Shown here piece by piece: positions 16,702 to 25,196 of a stretch of DNA of 64,000 bases. Positions within the stretch are counted from its first letter, which is position 1, and each line of letters starts with the position of its first letter. A program made the position numbers and the translations under genes. Source of the stretch: CAZUMJ01 sp964621605 (lineage in GTDB: Bacteria > Actinomycetota > Acidimicrobiia > Acidimicrobiales > Iamiaceae). The notes beneath the pieces are model-generated. The model did no database searches, had not been told where the DNA came from, and worked only from the letters and a program-made list of their open reading frames with translations. The stretch lies in NCBI GenBank assembly GCA_964621605.1, contig CAZUMJ010000008.1, forward strand, positions 28,484-92,483, read 5' to 3'.

Positions 16702-16737
16702 CGCGAAGTGGCCTCCCCTCGGGGAGGCCACTTCGCG
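16702..16737. terminator. Strong hairpin terminator between whiB1 and pdtaS
   Basis: A perfect 17-bp stem (16702-16718 with 16721-16737) is positioned 42 nt after whiB1 and 99 nt beyond the pdtaS stop. The formal 2-nt loop means the top pair opens. It can act on both convergent genes. Confidence 0.85.
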
Positions 16738-16835
16738 TTCCACGGCGAGCACGACCGGTGAGCCGTACACGACGCAAGGCAGCACGAACACGACGCAGGG
16801 TCGCCACCCGCTGGTGCGTCAACGGACGACCGGCA

Positions 16836-18314
16836 CTAGCGATGCAACGGGAGCTCCATCGTGACAACCGTTCCGGGGCCGTCAGGCGCTGCAGATGCCG
16901 AGAGGGTCCCGCCGAGATCGGACACGACGAGGGCACGCACGATCGACAGCCCCAAGCCCGTGGCGTCCTCGATGCGGAAGCCCGGCGGCAGCCCGACGCC
17001 GTCGTCTCGGACGCGAACCGTCGCGGAGCTGCGGTCGCTCCGCAGTTCGACGCGGACGTGGCCTCCCCCGTGCCCCGGAGGGAACGCGTGGTCGACTGCG
17101 TTCTGCAGCAGCTCGGTGAGCACCACGGCCATCGGCGTCGCGACGGCCACCGGAAGGATGCCTGCATCACCGTCAACCGAGAAGGAGACCTGGCGATCAG
17201 GTGAGAGCAATCCCTCCTCCACCATGCGCATGAGCGGCCGCAGGATGTCGACGAACGGCACGTCCTCGCCCGCATCGCGAGACAAGGTCTCGTGCACCAA
17301 GGCGATGGACCCGATGCGACGCACCGACTCCTCGATGGCCGCCTTCGCCTCGTCGGACGCCAGCCTGCGCCCTTGGAGACGCAGCAGCGCCGAGATCGTC
17401 TGCAGGTTGTTCTTCACCCGGTGGTGGATCTCGCGGATCGTGGCGTCCTTCGAGAGCAGCAGCCGGTCTCGACGGCGGAGCTCCGAGATGTCACGCACCA
17501 ACAGGACCGCGCCGACGACAGCTCCCGACTCCAGGAGCGGGATGCAGCGCAGGAGCACCGTCACCTCGACCCCGCGCTCGACCTCCTCGGTGGTCGGACG
17601 GCGCAGCTCGAACGCGTTGCGGACGAGCTCGTCCTCGAGACCGAGCTCACCGAGACGCATCCCTTCGGCGTTCGCGTGCATGCCCACGCGATGCAGCGCG
17701 GAGACCGCGTTCGGCGAGGCGTACGCCACCCGAGCCTCACTGTCGAGAAGCAGCAGACCGTCGCCAACGCGTGGCGCTTCGTCGCTGTCGCTGTCGACGT
17801 CGGCGAAGGGGTAGGCGCCCGTCACGATCATCCGGGCGAAGCGATTGAAGATCTCGGCGTAGATGCGCTCCAGCTCGCCCGGACGCCGACCCACCGTCAT
17901 GGTCGACTCGCGCGACATGACCGCGATGACGCGGCCCTGGTAGCGCACCGGAATGCACAGCACCCGGACGAGCTCACGAAGCGGTTCGATGCGACGCTCA
18001 CCCTCGATGATCTCGCCGCTGCGGAAGGAGCGTCCGAGCAGTGGGCGTTGCTCGTCGCTCCATTCCTCGCCGACCTGATCGGTTCGGTAGAGGGTTTGGC
18101 TGGTCGACGGGCGCACCTGCGCGAGGGCCACAAAGCCTGTCCCGTCACGGTCCACCGGCACGAACAGCAGCAGGTCCGAGAAGCACAGATCTGCGAGCAT
18201 CCCCCACGTCGCAACCAGCTGCTGCAGGTGGGCCAGTGGACCGCCGGTGACCTGCCCGCGCACCCGTGCCGTCATGGCCGGGTCGGGAAGGTCGTCATGG
18301 TGGGCGTCGTGCAC
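16836..18314 (-). CDS. pdtaS: Sensor histidine kinase PdtaS
   Basis: A 492-residue cytosolic sensor kinase. Domains in order: an N-terminal GAF-like H_kinase_N domain (about 20-165), a PAS domain (about 180-285), a HisKA_2 dimerisation domain with the phospho-acceptor in REIHHRVKNNLQTIS, and a C-terminal ATPase (ELLQNAVDHAF, RDDGVGLP, GLGLSIVRAL). It matches mycobacterial PdtaS along its length, including VAYASPNAVSALHR. PdtaS phosphorylates the RNA-binding antiterminator PdtaR, which is not in this window. GTG 18314 is supported by TAGGCT 6 nt upstream; an ATG at 18275 is the alternative. Confidence 0.93.
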   Translation of the reverse strand: MHDAHHDDLPDPAMTARVRGQVTGGPLAHLQQLVATWGMLADLCFSDLLLFVPVDRDGTGFVALAQVRPSTSQTLYRTDQVGEEWSDEQRPLLGRSFRSGEIIEGERRIEPLRELVRVLCIPVRYQGRVIAVMSRESTMTVGRRPGELERIYAEIFNRFARMIVTGAYPFADVDSDSDEAPRVGDGLLLLDSEARVAYASPNAVSALHRVGMHANAEGMRLGELGLEDELVRNAFELRRPTTEEVERGVEVTVLLRCIPLLESGAVVGAVLLVRDISELRRRDRLLLSKDATIREIHHRVKNNLQTISALLRLQGRRLASDEAKAAIEESVRRIGSIALVHETLSRDAGEDVPFVDILRPLMRMVEEGLLSPDRQVSFSVDGDAGILPVAVATPMAVVLTELLQNAVDHAFPPGHGGGHVRVELRSDRSSATVRVRDDGVGLPPGFRIEDATGLGLSIVRALVVSDLGGTLSASAAPDGPGTVVTMELPLHR

Positions 18315-18320
18315 GAGCTC

Positions 18321-18326
18321 AGCCTA
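18321..18326 (-). promoter_or_regulatory. Candidate -10 box (TAGGCT), leaderless type
   Basis: TAGGCT on the - strand lies 6 nt before the GTG of pdtaS at 18314. Confidence 0.45.
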
Positions 18327-18355
18327 GAGGTGACGGTCTTGCACGCCGGGCTGCC

Positions 18356-18361
18356 TAGGGT
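18356..18361 (+). promoter_or_regulatory. Candidate -10 box (TAGGGT), leaderless type
   Basis: TAGGGT lies 6 nt before the GTG at 18368; with the opposing box at 18321 it forms a compact divergent promoter pair. Confidence 0.45.
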
Positions 18362-18367
18362 GGCGCC

Positions 18368-19237
18368 GTGACCTCGCCCGATGCTTCGGCGCGCCCCGTG
18401 GCGCTCTGGCTTCCATGCGGGGGCCGAGCCGACACCGGCACGTGGCGCGCCAGCGCGTGGGCGGTGGGCCCGTGGGATGCCAATGCCCTGCACGGGGGGC
18501 CGGTTGCCGCCCTGCTCGCGGGTGCAGCAGAACGGGCCGATGCCCCGGGCCCCATGCATCCGTCGACCTTCCACCTCGAGCTCCTCCGCCCCGTCGGACT
18601 CGGCGAACACCGAGTCGACGTTGCCGTGACGCGGCCGGGTCGCAACGTCCAGGTCGTGCAGACCGAGTTGGTCGAGGCCGAGACCGACCGGGTCGTCGCA
18701 CGCGCCAGTCTGCAACGCATCCGGGTCCTGGCGAGCTCCGACCCGTCGACTCCGGAGCTCGCCACGCTGGCTCGAACCCGCCTCACGGAGGAGCCAACCC
18801 CAGCCGCTTCGCTCCCACCGCCGTCTCCCGGTCAACGCCCGCCTGGCTTCCGCCCCGACGAGCCACCGGCGTTCCACAACCGAGCCGTGGAGCACTGCTT
18901 CATACGCGGGCACCTGGAACGGCTCGGCCCCGCGATCGACTGGATCCGCCTGATGTTGCCCGTCACTCCCGCACAGGAGCCGACCCCCCTTCAACGGGTC
19001 GTCGCCGCCGCCGACTTCGGCAACGGCATCAGCGCAACCCTCGACTTCACCCGCTACACGTTCATCAATCCAGACCTCACGGTCACGCTGCACCGGCTTC
19101 CTGTCGGCGAGTGGGTGGCGCTTGACGCCCGCACCCGCCTCGGGACTCCGGGAGTTGCAACCGCCGAGGTAGACCTCTCCGACCAGGACGGCCCCATCGG
19201 CCGTTCGGTCCAGACCTTGCTGGTGGCACCACGATGA
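18368..19237 (+). CDS. Thioesterase-like (double hotdog) acyl-CoA thioesterase family protein
   Basis: A 289-residue protein with the TesB-like double-hotdog layout: a first repeat with NALHGGPVAALLA and FHLELLRPV, and a second with ADFGNGISATLDF, YTFINPDLTVTLHRLP and GEWVALDARTR. It probably hydrolyses an acyl-CoA; chain length is unknown. The GTG start matches the leaderless promoter pattern. The next gene, a single-hotdog thioesterase, begins within its last codons (ATGA overlap), so the two are coupled. Confidence 0.83.
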   Translation: MTSPDASARPVALWLPCGGRADTGTWRASAWAVGPWDANALHGGPVAALLAGAAERADAPGPMHPSTFHLELLRPVGLGEHRVDVAVTRPGRNVQVVQTELVEAETDRVVARASLQRIRVLASSDPSTPELATLARTRLTEEPTPAASLPPPSPGQRPPGFRPDEPPAFHNRAVEHCFIRGHLERLGPAIDWIRLMLPVTPAQEPTPLQRVVAAADFGNGISATLDFTRYTFINPDLTVTLHRLPVGEWVALDARTRLGTPGVATAEVDLSDQDGPIGRSVQTLLVAPR

Positions 19238-19713
19238 CCACACCTCCTGCCCCGACCATCCCCGATGCGGTGCTCGACGTTCCGGCACTCCAACATCTGC
19301 TCGACACGTCGTTCGACGACGTGCCCCGCCCCTACCGCATCCATGCGGTCACCGACACGGGCGTCACCATGCGGCTAGAGGCCGACCAGGTGGTGATCCG
19401 GCCGGGGGGCACGGTGTCGGGCCCGACGATGATGATGCTCGCCGACGCGGCGGCATGGATGGCGACGATGTCACGCATCGGCCCGGTGCTGCTCGCCGTC
19501 ACGTCGAACCTGAGCATCGACTTCCTCCGCAAGCCCAACCCCGGGTCGATGCTCGCCGACGCCAGGTTGCTGCACCTCGGACGACGCCAGTCCGTCTCGG
19601 CGGTCCACCTGCACTCGCTCGACAGCGGGGTGCTCGTGGCGCATGCGACGGTGACCTATGCGATCCCGTCAGTACACCGCGCCACCGAGGACGAGGCCGC
19701 CGCGCCGAGGTGA
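19234..19713 (+). CDS. PaaI-family hotdog thioesterase
   Basis: A 159-residue single-hotdog protein of the PaaI group. The conserved core is visible as GTVSGPTMMMLADAAAWMA (the catalytic-helix region) and VTSNLSIDFLRKP. Such enzymes hydrolyse aryl- or acyl-CoA thioesters, usually as tetramers. It overlaps the preceding thioesterase by 4 nt and the following PAP2 gene by 4 nt, forming a three-gene translationally coupled operon with a lipid-metabolism theme. Confidence 0.87.
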   Translation: MTTPPAPTIPDAVLDVPALQHLLDTSFDDVPRPYRIHAVTDTGVTMRLEADQVVIRPGGTVSGPTMMMLADAAAWMATMSRIGPVLLAVTSNLSIDFLRKPNPGSMLADARLLHLGRRQSVSAVHLHSLDSGVLVAHATVTYAIPSVHRATEDEAAAPR

Positions 19714-20540
19714 GCGTCTCGCCGCACGAGCCGGCTGTTGGCCCGGGCAGGAGCAATGCCCGGCTGATCGGTGGCGCGCTCGCACTCGCGCTCGTCGCGG
19801 CGATGACCGCGTGGGTTGTGGCAACTGACGGCGCGCCGTCTGTCGACGTGCGCGTGCACCAATGGCTCGCCGAGCACCCCAGCCACACCCTCCACCTCAT
19901 CGCCACCTGGGCGAAGCAGCCCGGCACCCGGGCTGTCTACCTCGGCAGCGTCGGTGCCGCCGCCGCCGCGGGGTTGTGGGCCCGTCGATCGCTGCGCCCC
20001 GTCCTGCTCACCGCGGGCGTTGTCGGGGTGGAGACCCTGGTGGTCTTCCTCTTCAAGGTGGCGATCGGCCGACGCGCACCCCGTTCAGGCGAGATCACGC
20101 TGTGGAGTGCGGGCACGTCGTTCCCGGCTGGGCATGCTGCGAATGCGGTGCTGGGTGCCGGCTTGCTGGGATGGTGGGTGGCATGGGCGGCCTGGGCACG
20201 ACGCGCCGGATCCGCAGCGCTCGATGTACGTGCACCTGCACCGAGCACCGCAGGAAGCGGCACGGAGGCAACGGGCGGGCCGCGTGCCACGACGACCGCC
20301 GCGGCACACAGACGTGCCGTGCGGGTGTGCGCGGTGCTCGCGGTGCTCGTCGGTGGCATCACCGGCGCGTCGATGACCTGGCTCGACTACCACTGGGTGA
20401 CCGACACCGTCGCCGGCTGGGGCATCGGAGCGATCGCCCTGGTGACCGCTACGTGGCTCGACGATCGCGGCTGGGGACACCCGAGCTCGGGCCTCGTTGC
20501 CTCAACGCCAGACGGCGGCACCGAGGCGCAGGAGCCCTGA
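19710..20540 (+). CDS. PAP2-family membrane phosphatase
   Basis: A 276-residue integral membrane protein with about six hydrophobic segments and the PAP2 signature: KVAIGRRAPRSG (motif 1), PAGHAANA (motif 2, PSGH variant) and ASMTWLDYHWVTDTVAGW (motif 3). It probably dephosphorylates an isoprenoid or lipid pyrophosphate. In motif 3 the usual Arg after Ser (SRxxxxxHxxxD) is Met, a notable change in an otherwise conserved active site. The GTG at 19710 overlaps the upstream stop. Its last 39 nt overlap the 3' end of the opposing ArsA-like gene. Confidence 0.8.
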   Translation: MSVSPHEPAVGPGRSNARLIGGALALALVAAMTAWVVATDGAPSVDVRVHQWLAEHPSHTLHLIATWAKQPGTRAVYLGSVGAAAAAGLWARRSLRPVLLTAGVVGVETLVVFLFKVAIGRRAPRSGEITLWSAGTSFPAGHAANAVLGAGLLGWWVAWAAWARRAGSAALDVRAPAPSTAGSGTEATGGPRATTTAAAHRRAVRVCAVLAVLVGGITGASMTWLDYHWVTDTVAGWGIGAIALVTATWLDDRGWGHPSSGLVASTPDGGTEAQEP

Positions 20541-21695
20541 GAGGTCGTAGATGTCGGAATCGAAGTAGGGCACGGTCGCCACGACTTCGGGCACCCGCCC
20601 GAGCTCGGCCCGCTGCTCGGCTTCCCGCTTGGCGACCACCTGGTAGTTGAGGAAGCTGTCGCCGACCTCAGCCAGGACCCGCGCAACTTGGTCGACCGAC
20701 GCGACCGTCGGCAGCGCCGCCGCGAGCTTCTCTGCGATCTGCTCGCTGTCTCGCCCCAGCGTGCGCGCGACCTTCGCCGCGGTGGTGGAGCGGATGGATG
20801 GTGGCAGCACCTTGTTGAGCACCAGCGCGCCCAGCGGGAACCCGCGCTCGGTGAGCGCGTCCATGAAGAACTCCGCCTCGGCAACCGGCGCCGACTCGAG
20901 TGTGCTGACGACCACGAACGTGGTGCGCCGGTCCGAGAGGAGGCGGGTCACCGCTTGTGCACGCTCGACGAACCCGTCGTACATCGTCTGGAAGAGGATG
21001 AAGAACTCCGCGATGTCACCGAGGAACTGCGAGCCGAGGATGCGGTCGGCAACGGTGTAGAACGGCTTGGACGCCACGTTGAACAGACGCGACTGGTAGG
21101 GCGCGATCAGCCAGCGCAGCAGGCGGCTCGAGAAGAAGTCGGCCATCCGATCGGGCGCCTCGAGGAAGTCGATGGCGTTGCGGGTCGGCGGCGTGTCGAT
21201 CACGATCAGGTCGTAGCGCCCCGAGGTGTGGATCTCGTAGAGGCGTTCCATCGCGATGTAGTCGTGGCTCTGCACGAACTTGCCGGTGATGTTGTTGTAG
21301 AGCGGGTTCTCGAGGATGGCGTCACGGGTGGCTGCATCGGGGGCGTGGTTGCGCACCAGGTCGTCCCACGACAACTTCGTGTCGAGCATCGCAACCCACA
21401 GCTCGCCGCGGGGTTCGACGCCAGCCGCGGCGAACGCATCGGCGGGCACCTTCGTCTCGGTGTTTCCGAAGCGCTCCAGCCCCAGGGCGTTCGCAAGGCG
21501 ACGTGCGGGGTCGACCGTGAGCACGAGGACCTTGCCACCCTGGTGCACCACCGCGGTGGCCGCCAACGCCGCGGCCGTGGTGGTCTTGCCGACACCACCC
21601 GAGCCACAACAGATCACGATCTCTTTCGCCGCCAGCAACTGCTCGAGCGAGGCGGCCGGCGACGCCGAACCCTTCACTCGACGGGCGGCGTTCAC
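20502..21695 (-). CDS. ArsA/GET3-like ATPase, second of a pair (Rv3680-like)
   Basis: A 397-residue P-loop ATPase of the ArsA/GET3 family. The deviant Walker A is GSGGVGKTTTAAALA, followed by LTVDPARRLANALG (switch I region) and VIDTPPTRNA (switch II). Together with the upstream 314-residue ATPase it matches the mycobacterial Rv3679/Rv3680 pair, thought to act as a heterodimer in envelope and stress physiology. It starts 4 nt inside the upstream gene's end. The 3' end overlaps the convergent PAP2 gene. Confidence 0.88.
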   Translation of the reverse strand: MNAARRVKGSASPAASLEQLLAAKEIVICCGSGGVGKTTTAAALAATAVVHQGGKVLVLTVDPARRLANALGLERFGNTETKVPADAFAAAGVEPRGELWVAMLDTKLSWDDLVRNHAPDAATRDAILENPLYNNITGKFVQSHDYIAMERLYEIHTSGRYDLIVIDTPPTRNAIDFLEAPDRMADFFSSRLLRWLIAPYQSRLFNVASKPFYTVADRILGSQFLGDIAEFFILFQTMYDGFVERAQAVTRLLSDRRTTFVVVSTLESAPVAEAEFFMDALTERGFPLGALVLNKVLPPSIRSTTAAKVARTLGRDSEQIAEKLAAALPTVASVDQVARVLAEVGDSFLNYQVVAKREAEQRAELGRVPEVVATVPYFDSDIYDLSGLLRLGAAVWR

Positions 21696-22636
21696 AGACC
21701 CAACTCGTCGCCGAGTGCCGCCGCGACCTGGTTCGTGACCCGCACGCCGTGCGCCCGGGTGAACAACTCAGGCAGGTACAGCACCGGAAGGCCGGCCGGG
21801 AGCTCGGCGCGGAGCCGTTCGAGATGCTCGGCACGGGTTCGGCGCAACGTGACGGCCAGCTCCGCCGCCTCGAACAGCGGCCGGCTGCGCCCCCCGACGG
21901 CGGCATCGACGGCCGCCACTCCTTCGGGCGAGCGAAGCAGGTCGAACACCTCCTCGTCGGCGCGGCTGAACAGCTCGGGAAGGACCCGGTTCACGACGAC
22001 GGAGGCCACGTCGACGACCGTCTCGCTCCGAATGCGACCGACCAGCTCGATCGTCTCGTTGACGGGCATCTCCTCTGGCGCGGCCACGACAACGGCGCCC
22101 GTGACCGCCGGGTCACGGAGCAGATCGAGCATCCAGGACGTCTGGCCGCGCACGAGTCCGACGGCCACCATCTCGTTTATCGCTTGCGGGGCCGCCAACT
22201 GCCCGATCACGTGCCCGCTCGCCACCGCGTCGACCACCACCAGGTCGTAGTTGCGCTCACGGACCTCGTAGCAGAGCTTGCCGACGGTCAGGATCTCCTT
22301 CACGCCGGGTGCAGCATTCGCGACGAAGTCGAACGTGCGCGCCAACGGACCGATCTTTGCGAGCAGCGGCACCTTCAGTTGCAGCCGGAGGTACTCCTTC
22401 AGCGACTCCTCGGTCTGCATGGACATGACGGAGAGGTGATCGCCGACCGACCTCGCGTCGAAGCCGACTCGGTCGATCTCGAAGAAGTCAGCCAGGTTTC
22501 CCTTGGCGTCGACCTCGCAGACGAGCGTCCGCAGCCCCTGGCGCGAGGCGAGCAGGCCGAGTGCCGCCGCAACGGTGGACTTGCCGACGCCACCCTTGCC
22601 CGTGACGAACAGCAGACGGCGGTCGAGCAGGCCCAC
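21692..22636 (-). CDS. ArsA/GET3-like ATPase, first of a pair (Rv3679-like)
   Basis: A 314-residue P-loop ATPase with VTGKGGVGKSTVAAALG (ArsA-type Walker A with the signature Lys), EVDAKGNLADFF and VVVDAVASGHVIGQLAAP (switch II). It is the shorter partner of the pair and probably forms a heterodimer with the next gene product. No arsenic resistance genes or tail-anchored insertion receptor are nearby. The order DUF3107, short ArsA, long ArsA on one strand suggests a single operon, with 16 nt between DUF3107 and this gene. Confidence 0.88.
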   Translation of the reverse strand: MGLLDRRLLFVTGKGGVGKSTVAAALGLLASRQGLRTLVCEVDAKGNLADFFEIDRVGFDARSVGDHLSVMSMQTEESLKEYLRLQLKVPLLAKIGPLARTFDFVANAAPGVKEILTVGKLCYEVRERNYDLVVVDAVASGHVIGQLAAPQAINEMVAVGLVRGQTSWMLDLLRDPAVTGAVVVAAPEEMPVNETIELVGRIRSETVVDVASVVVNRVLPELFSRADEEVFDLLRSPEGVAAVDAAVGGRSRPLFEAAELAVTLRRTRAEHLERLRAELPAGLPVLYLPELFTRAHGVRVTNQVAAALGDELGL

Positions 22637-22652
22637 CTCCGTCAGCTGACCC

Positions 22653-22886
22653 TCAGGACCCGAAGCCCACGCGGCGGTCGGAGTCTGGGGTGCCGATGTC
22701 GACGTAGCTGATCTTCTCGGCCGGAACGGCGACCTGGCGACCTCGGCGGTCGGTCAGCCACAGGACTGCGTCTTCGTCGCGCAGCGCGGCGTCGACCTCG
22801 GCGCGCAGCGCGTCGCTGTCGGTGTCCTCGGGGAGCTCGAGATGCAGCTCCTTGGGGGTGTGCTTCACGCCGATGCGGATGTCCAC
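22653..22886 (-). CDS. DUF3107 family protein
   Basis: A 77-residue actinobacterial protein of unknown function. It opens with DIRIGVKHTPKELHLEL and ends with KISYVDIGTPDSDRRVGFG, both characteristic of DUF3107. The fold is probably a small alpha-beta domain. The GTG start has an excellent AGGAGGA site. It heads the operon with the two ArsA-like ATPases. Confidence 0.85.
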   Translation of the reverse strand: MDIRIGVKHTPKELHLELPEDTDSDALRAEVDAALRDEDAVLWLTDRRGRQVAVPAEKISYVDIGTPDSDRRVGFGS

Positions 22887-22955
22887 GAAGTTCCTCCTGC
22901 GGTCACGACCGGGGTCATCGTAGAGGCACGGGGAGCCACCCGGAGCCGCCGAGGC

Positions 22956-23768
22956 TCAACCCTGACCGAGGATCTTCAGACCCGGGTGGTGACGGCGCGT
23001 CGGCGCGAGATCGACGTCGATGCGTGCAGCGAGCGCGGCGTACGCCTGTGCGATCTCGCCGTCGGGATCGGTCACGACGATCGGGCGTCCCGTATCGGCG
23101 CCCTCCCGAACGGCAGGCACCAACGGCAGCTGTGCCAACAGCGGGACGTCGAGCGCCGCAGCCAGGTCGGCACCACCACCCGAGCCGAACAGCTCGTAGC
23201 GCGTGCCGTCATCGCCGGTGAACCACGACATGTTCTCGATGACGCCCTTCAGGTCGAGGTCGAGTTTGCGCGCCATGAACGCCGCGCGCTGTGCGACCCG
23301 ACGGGCAGCGGGCTGCGGCGTGGTGACGACATACAGCTCGGACCCGGGAAGGAACTGCGCAAGCGACAACGACACGTCACCCGTGCCGGGCGGGAGGTCG
23401 ATCAGCACGAAGGCGGGATCTCCCCATTCGACGTCGGTGAGGAACTGCTCCAACGCCTTGTGGAGCATCGGCCCGCGCCACACGACAGGATCGTCGTCGC
23501 GGGCGAAGAACCCCATGGAGATGCAACGGATCCCATGCAACTCGGGTGGGATGAGACGCTCGTCGACCAGCGTCGGGGTCTCGGTCACCCCGAGCATGCG
23601 CGGGATCGAGAATCCCCAGACATCGGCATCCACGAGCGCCACCGGGTGCCCGCGTTGCGCGAGCGCGACCGCCAAGTTCGTCGTCGTCGTGGACTTGCCG
23701 ACACCGCCCTTGCCGGATGCGATGAGCAGCACACGTGCGTTGCTGGAGGAGCTGGCGAAGGGGATCAT
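22956..23768 (-). CDS. Mrp/NBP35-family P-loop ATPase, short form
   Basis: A 270-residue Mrp/NBP35 ATPase, a candidate iron-sulfur cluster carrier. It has ASGKGGVGKSTTTTNLAVAL (deviant Walker A), LVDADVWGFSIPRMLG and LIDLPPGTGD. Two parts of larger homologues are missing: the N-terminal DUF59/MIP18 domain, and the CxxC that bridges an Fe-S cluster (here ENMSWFTGDDG). The ATG at 23768 (or GTG 23771) was chosen; the frame stays open upstream but crosses the divergent lipoprotein gene. It may act in Fe-S delivery with a partner, or in another role. Confidence 0.85.
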   Translation of the reverse strand: MIPFASSSSNARVLLIASGKGGVGKSTTTTNLAVALAQRGHPVALVDADVWGFSIPRMLGVTETPTLVDERLIPPELHGIRCISMGFFARDDDPVVWRGPMLHKALEQFLTDVEWGDPAFVLIDLPPGTGDVSLSLAQFLPGSELYVVTTPQPAARRVAQRAAFMARKLDLDLKGVIENMSWFTGDDGTRYELFGSGGGADLAAALDVPLLAQLPLVPAVREGADTGRPIVVTDPDGEIAQAYAALAARIDVDLAPTRRHHPGLKILGQG

Positions 23769-23852
23769 CACGTCTCGAAGGGTTGCGCGGCGATGCACGA
23801 CGGTATCCCGCACCTGCCAAGTCGCGGAATGCTGCTCCGCACACCTCGCCGG

Positions 23853-23858
23853 TAACCT
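23853..23858 (+). promoter_or_regulatory. Candidate -10 box (TAACCT), leaderless type
   Basis: TAACCT lies 6 nt before the ATG at 23865. Confidence 0.42.
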
Positions 23859-23864
23859 CTGACG

Positions 23865-24350
23865 ATGTTCACGCCACGCAGGAGCCTGGTCGCACTCGTT
23901 CTGGTGACGGCGCTCGCCCTCGGAGGTGCCGCCTGTACGTCGTCGTCGAAGTCGACCGACAAGAAGGTGGGCTCGTCGACCACTTCGCCGGCACCGACGG
24001 TCGCGGACACCCACGACAGCGCAGACGTCGACGCTGGTGGGGGGACCGACAGGAACAGCACCTTCTGCCGCGAAGCCCGCAAGCTCGACGAAGACGTCGC
24101 AGACGACAGCATCGACCCGACCAATGCCGACGCGTTCAAGGCATCGATGGCAACGCAGGTGGCGAAGCTCCGCGACCTGGCCAAGAAGGCTCCCAAGGAC
24201 ATCCAGGCCGACATGACACAGGTGCTCGACGCGTGGGACAAGTACGTCCACCAAGACGACTCCGGGGCGATCGACGGAGCGGCGATCACCGACGCGAACG
24301 CCCGCGTGGCCGCCTACCTCAAGGATCACTGCGGGATCGGCACCAGCTGA
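23865..24350 (+). CDS. Small lipoprotein, member 1 of a tandem family
   Basis: A 161-residue lipoprotein: basic N-terminus, hydrophobic core and lipobox LGGAAC near residue 24, then a Ser/Thr/Asp linker. The folded part begins at STFCREARKLDED and ends DHCGIGTS. It is clearly paralogous to the next gene: both share FC(R/Q)(E/K)ARKLDED, a helical middle with VLDAWDK, and a C-terminal CGI. The two conserved cysteines probably form a disulfide. No known family recognised. Confidence 0.75.
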   Translation: MFTPRRSLVALVLVTALALGGAACTSSSKSTDKKVGSSTTSPAPTVADTHDSADVDAGGGTDRNSTFCREARKLDEDVADDSIDPTNADAFKASMATQVAKLRDLAKKAPKDIQADMTQVLDAWDKYVHQDDSGAIDGAAITDANARVAAYLKDHCGIGTS

Positions 24351-24418
24351 GCAAGGTCGCCGGCATCCGAGAAGGGCGCCAGGCACCTCACCCGACGTAC
24401 CTGACCCTGCTCTGGCAG

Positions 24419-24424
24419 TAGTCT
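24419..24424 (+). promoter_or_regulatory. Candidate -10 box (TAGTCT), leaderless type
   Basis: TAGTCT lies 6 nt before the ATG at 24431. Confidence 0.42.
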
Positions 24425-24430
24425 CGCCAG

Positions 24431-25024
24431 ATGATCAAAACACGCAGTTCTCTCGTGGCAGCCGCCATGGTCTCGCTGTTGCTCCTCGGCGGAACCGCCT
24501 GCTCCTCGTCGAGCAAGTCAGCCGACAAGAAGGCCGACTCCGCGGCAACCTCAGACACGGGCGGGAAGTCGTCCGACTCGTCGGACACCCACGACAGCTC
24601 GGACTCGTCGGACACCCACGACAGCTCGGACTCGTCGGACAGCTCCGACACGTCGGACAGCTCCGACACGTCGGACAGCTCCGACTCATCGGACACGCAC
24701 GACAGTGGAACGGGCGGTGCCCACAGCAACAGCAGCTTCTGCCAGAAGGCCCGCAAGCTCGACGAAGACAGCACGATGGACAGCGTCGACCCCACCGACT
24801 CAGCTGCGATGCAGGACGCGCTCGGCGACCTGATCGAGAAGCTGAAGGACCTCGCGAGCGGAGCGCCCAGCGAGATCCGCGACGACATGAAGGTCGTGCT
24901 CGACGCGTGGGACAAGGAGATCAACGAGGGCGACAGCGGCGCCTCCGAGACCCCCGAGGTCAAGGCCGCGAGCGACCGCGTCGAGAAGTACCTCGATGAG
25001 GAGTGCGGCATCAGCGACAGCTAG
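24431..25024 (+). CDS. Small lipoprotein with Ser-Asp repeats, member 2 of a tandem family
   Basis: A 197-residue lipoprotein with lipobox LGGTAC near residue 24. A repetitive Ser-Asp linker of DSSDT/DSSDS units (about residues 50-95) resembles the wall-spanning SD stalks of Gram-positive adhesins. The folded domain matches member 1 (SFCQKARKLDED, VLDAWDKE, EECGI). The linker is much longer than in member 1, and its DNA is itself repetitive, so its length may vary between strains. It has its own close -10 box. Confidence 0.77.
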   Translation: MIKTRSSLVAAAMVSLLLLGGTACSSSSKSADKKADSAATSDTGGKSSDSSDTHDSSDSSDTHDSSDSSDSSDTSDSSDTSDSSDSSDTHDSGTGGAHSNSSFCQKARKLDEDSTMDSVDPTDSAAMQDALGDLIEKLKDLASGAPSEIRDDMKVVLDAWDKEINEGDSGASETPEVKAASDRVEKYLDEECGISDS

Positions 25025-25068
25025 TCCGTCACTCCCGGTTCCATCCATCGGAACCTCGAACGACCACA

Positions 25069-25097
25069 CGGAGGGCCGGCACTGCGCCGGCCCTCCG
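25069..25097 (+). terminator. Hairpin terminator after the second lipoprotein
   Basis: A perfect 12-bp stem (25069-25080 with 25086-25097) with a 5-nt loop lies 45 nt after the stop at 25024. Confidence 0.75.
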
Positions 25098-25183
25098 GCG
25101 CGTGCGAGCGTCGTCGGATCGGCCATTGAACCACTCGCGGACCGCGCGTGACCACGGGCGCCAGGCACGGCCCGGTCGTCCCC

Positions 25184-25189
25184 TACGCT
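25184..25189 (+). promoter_or_regulatory. Candidate -10 box (TACGCT), leaderless type
   Basis: TACGCT lies 7 nt before the GTG at 25197. Confidence 0.42.
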
Positions 25190-25196
25190 CGAACGC

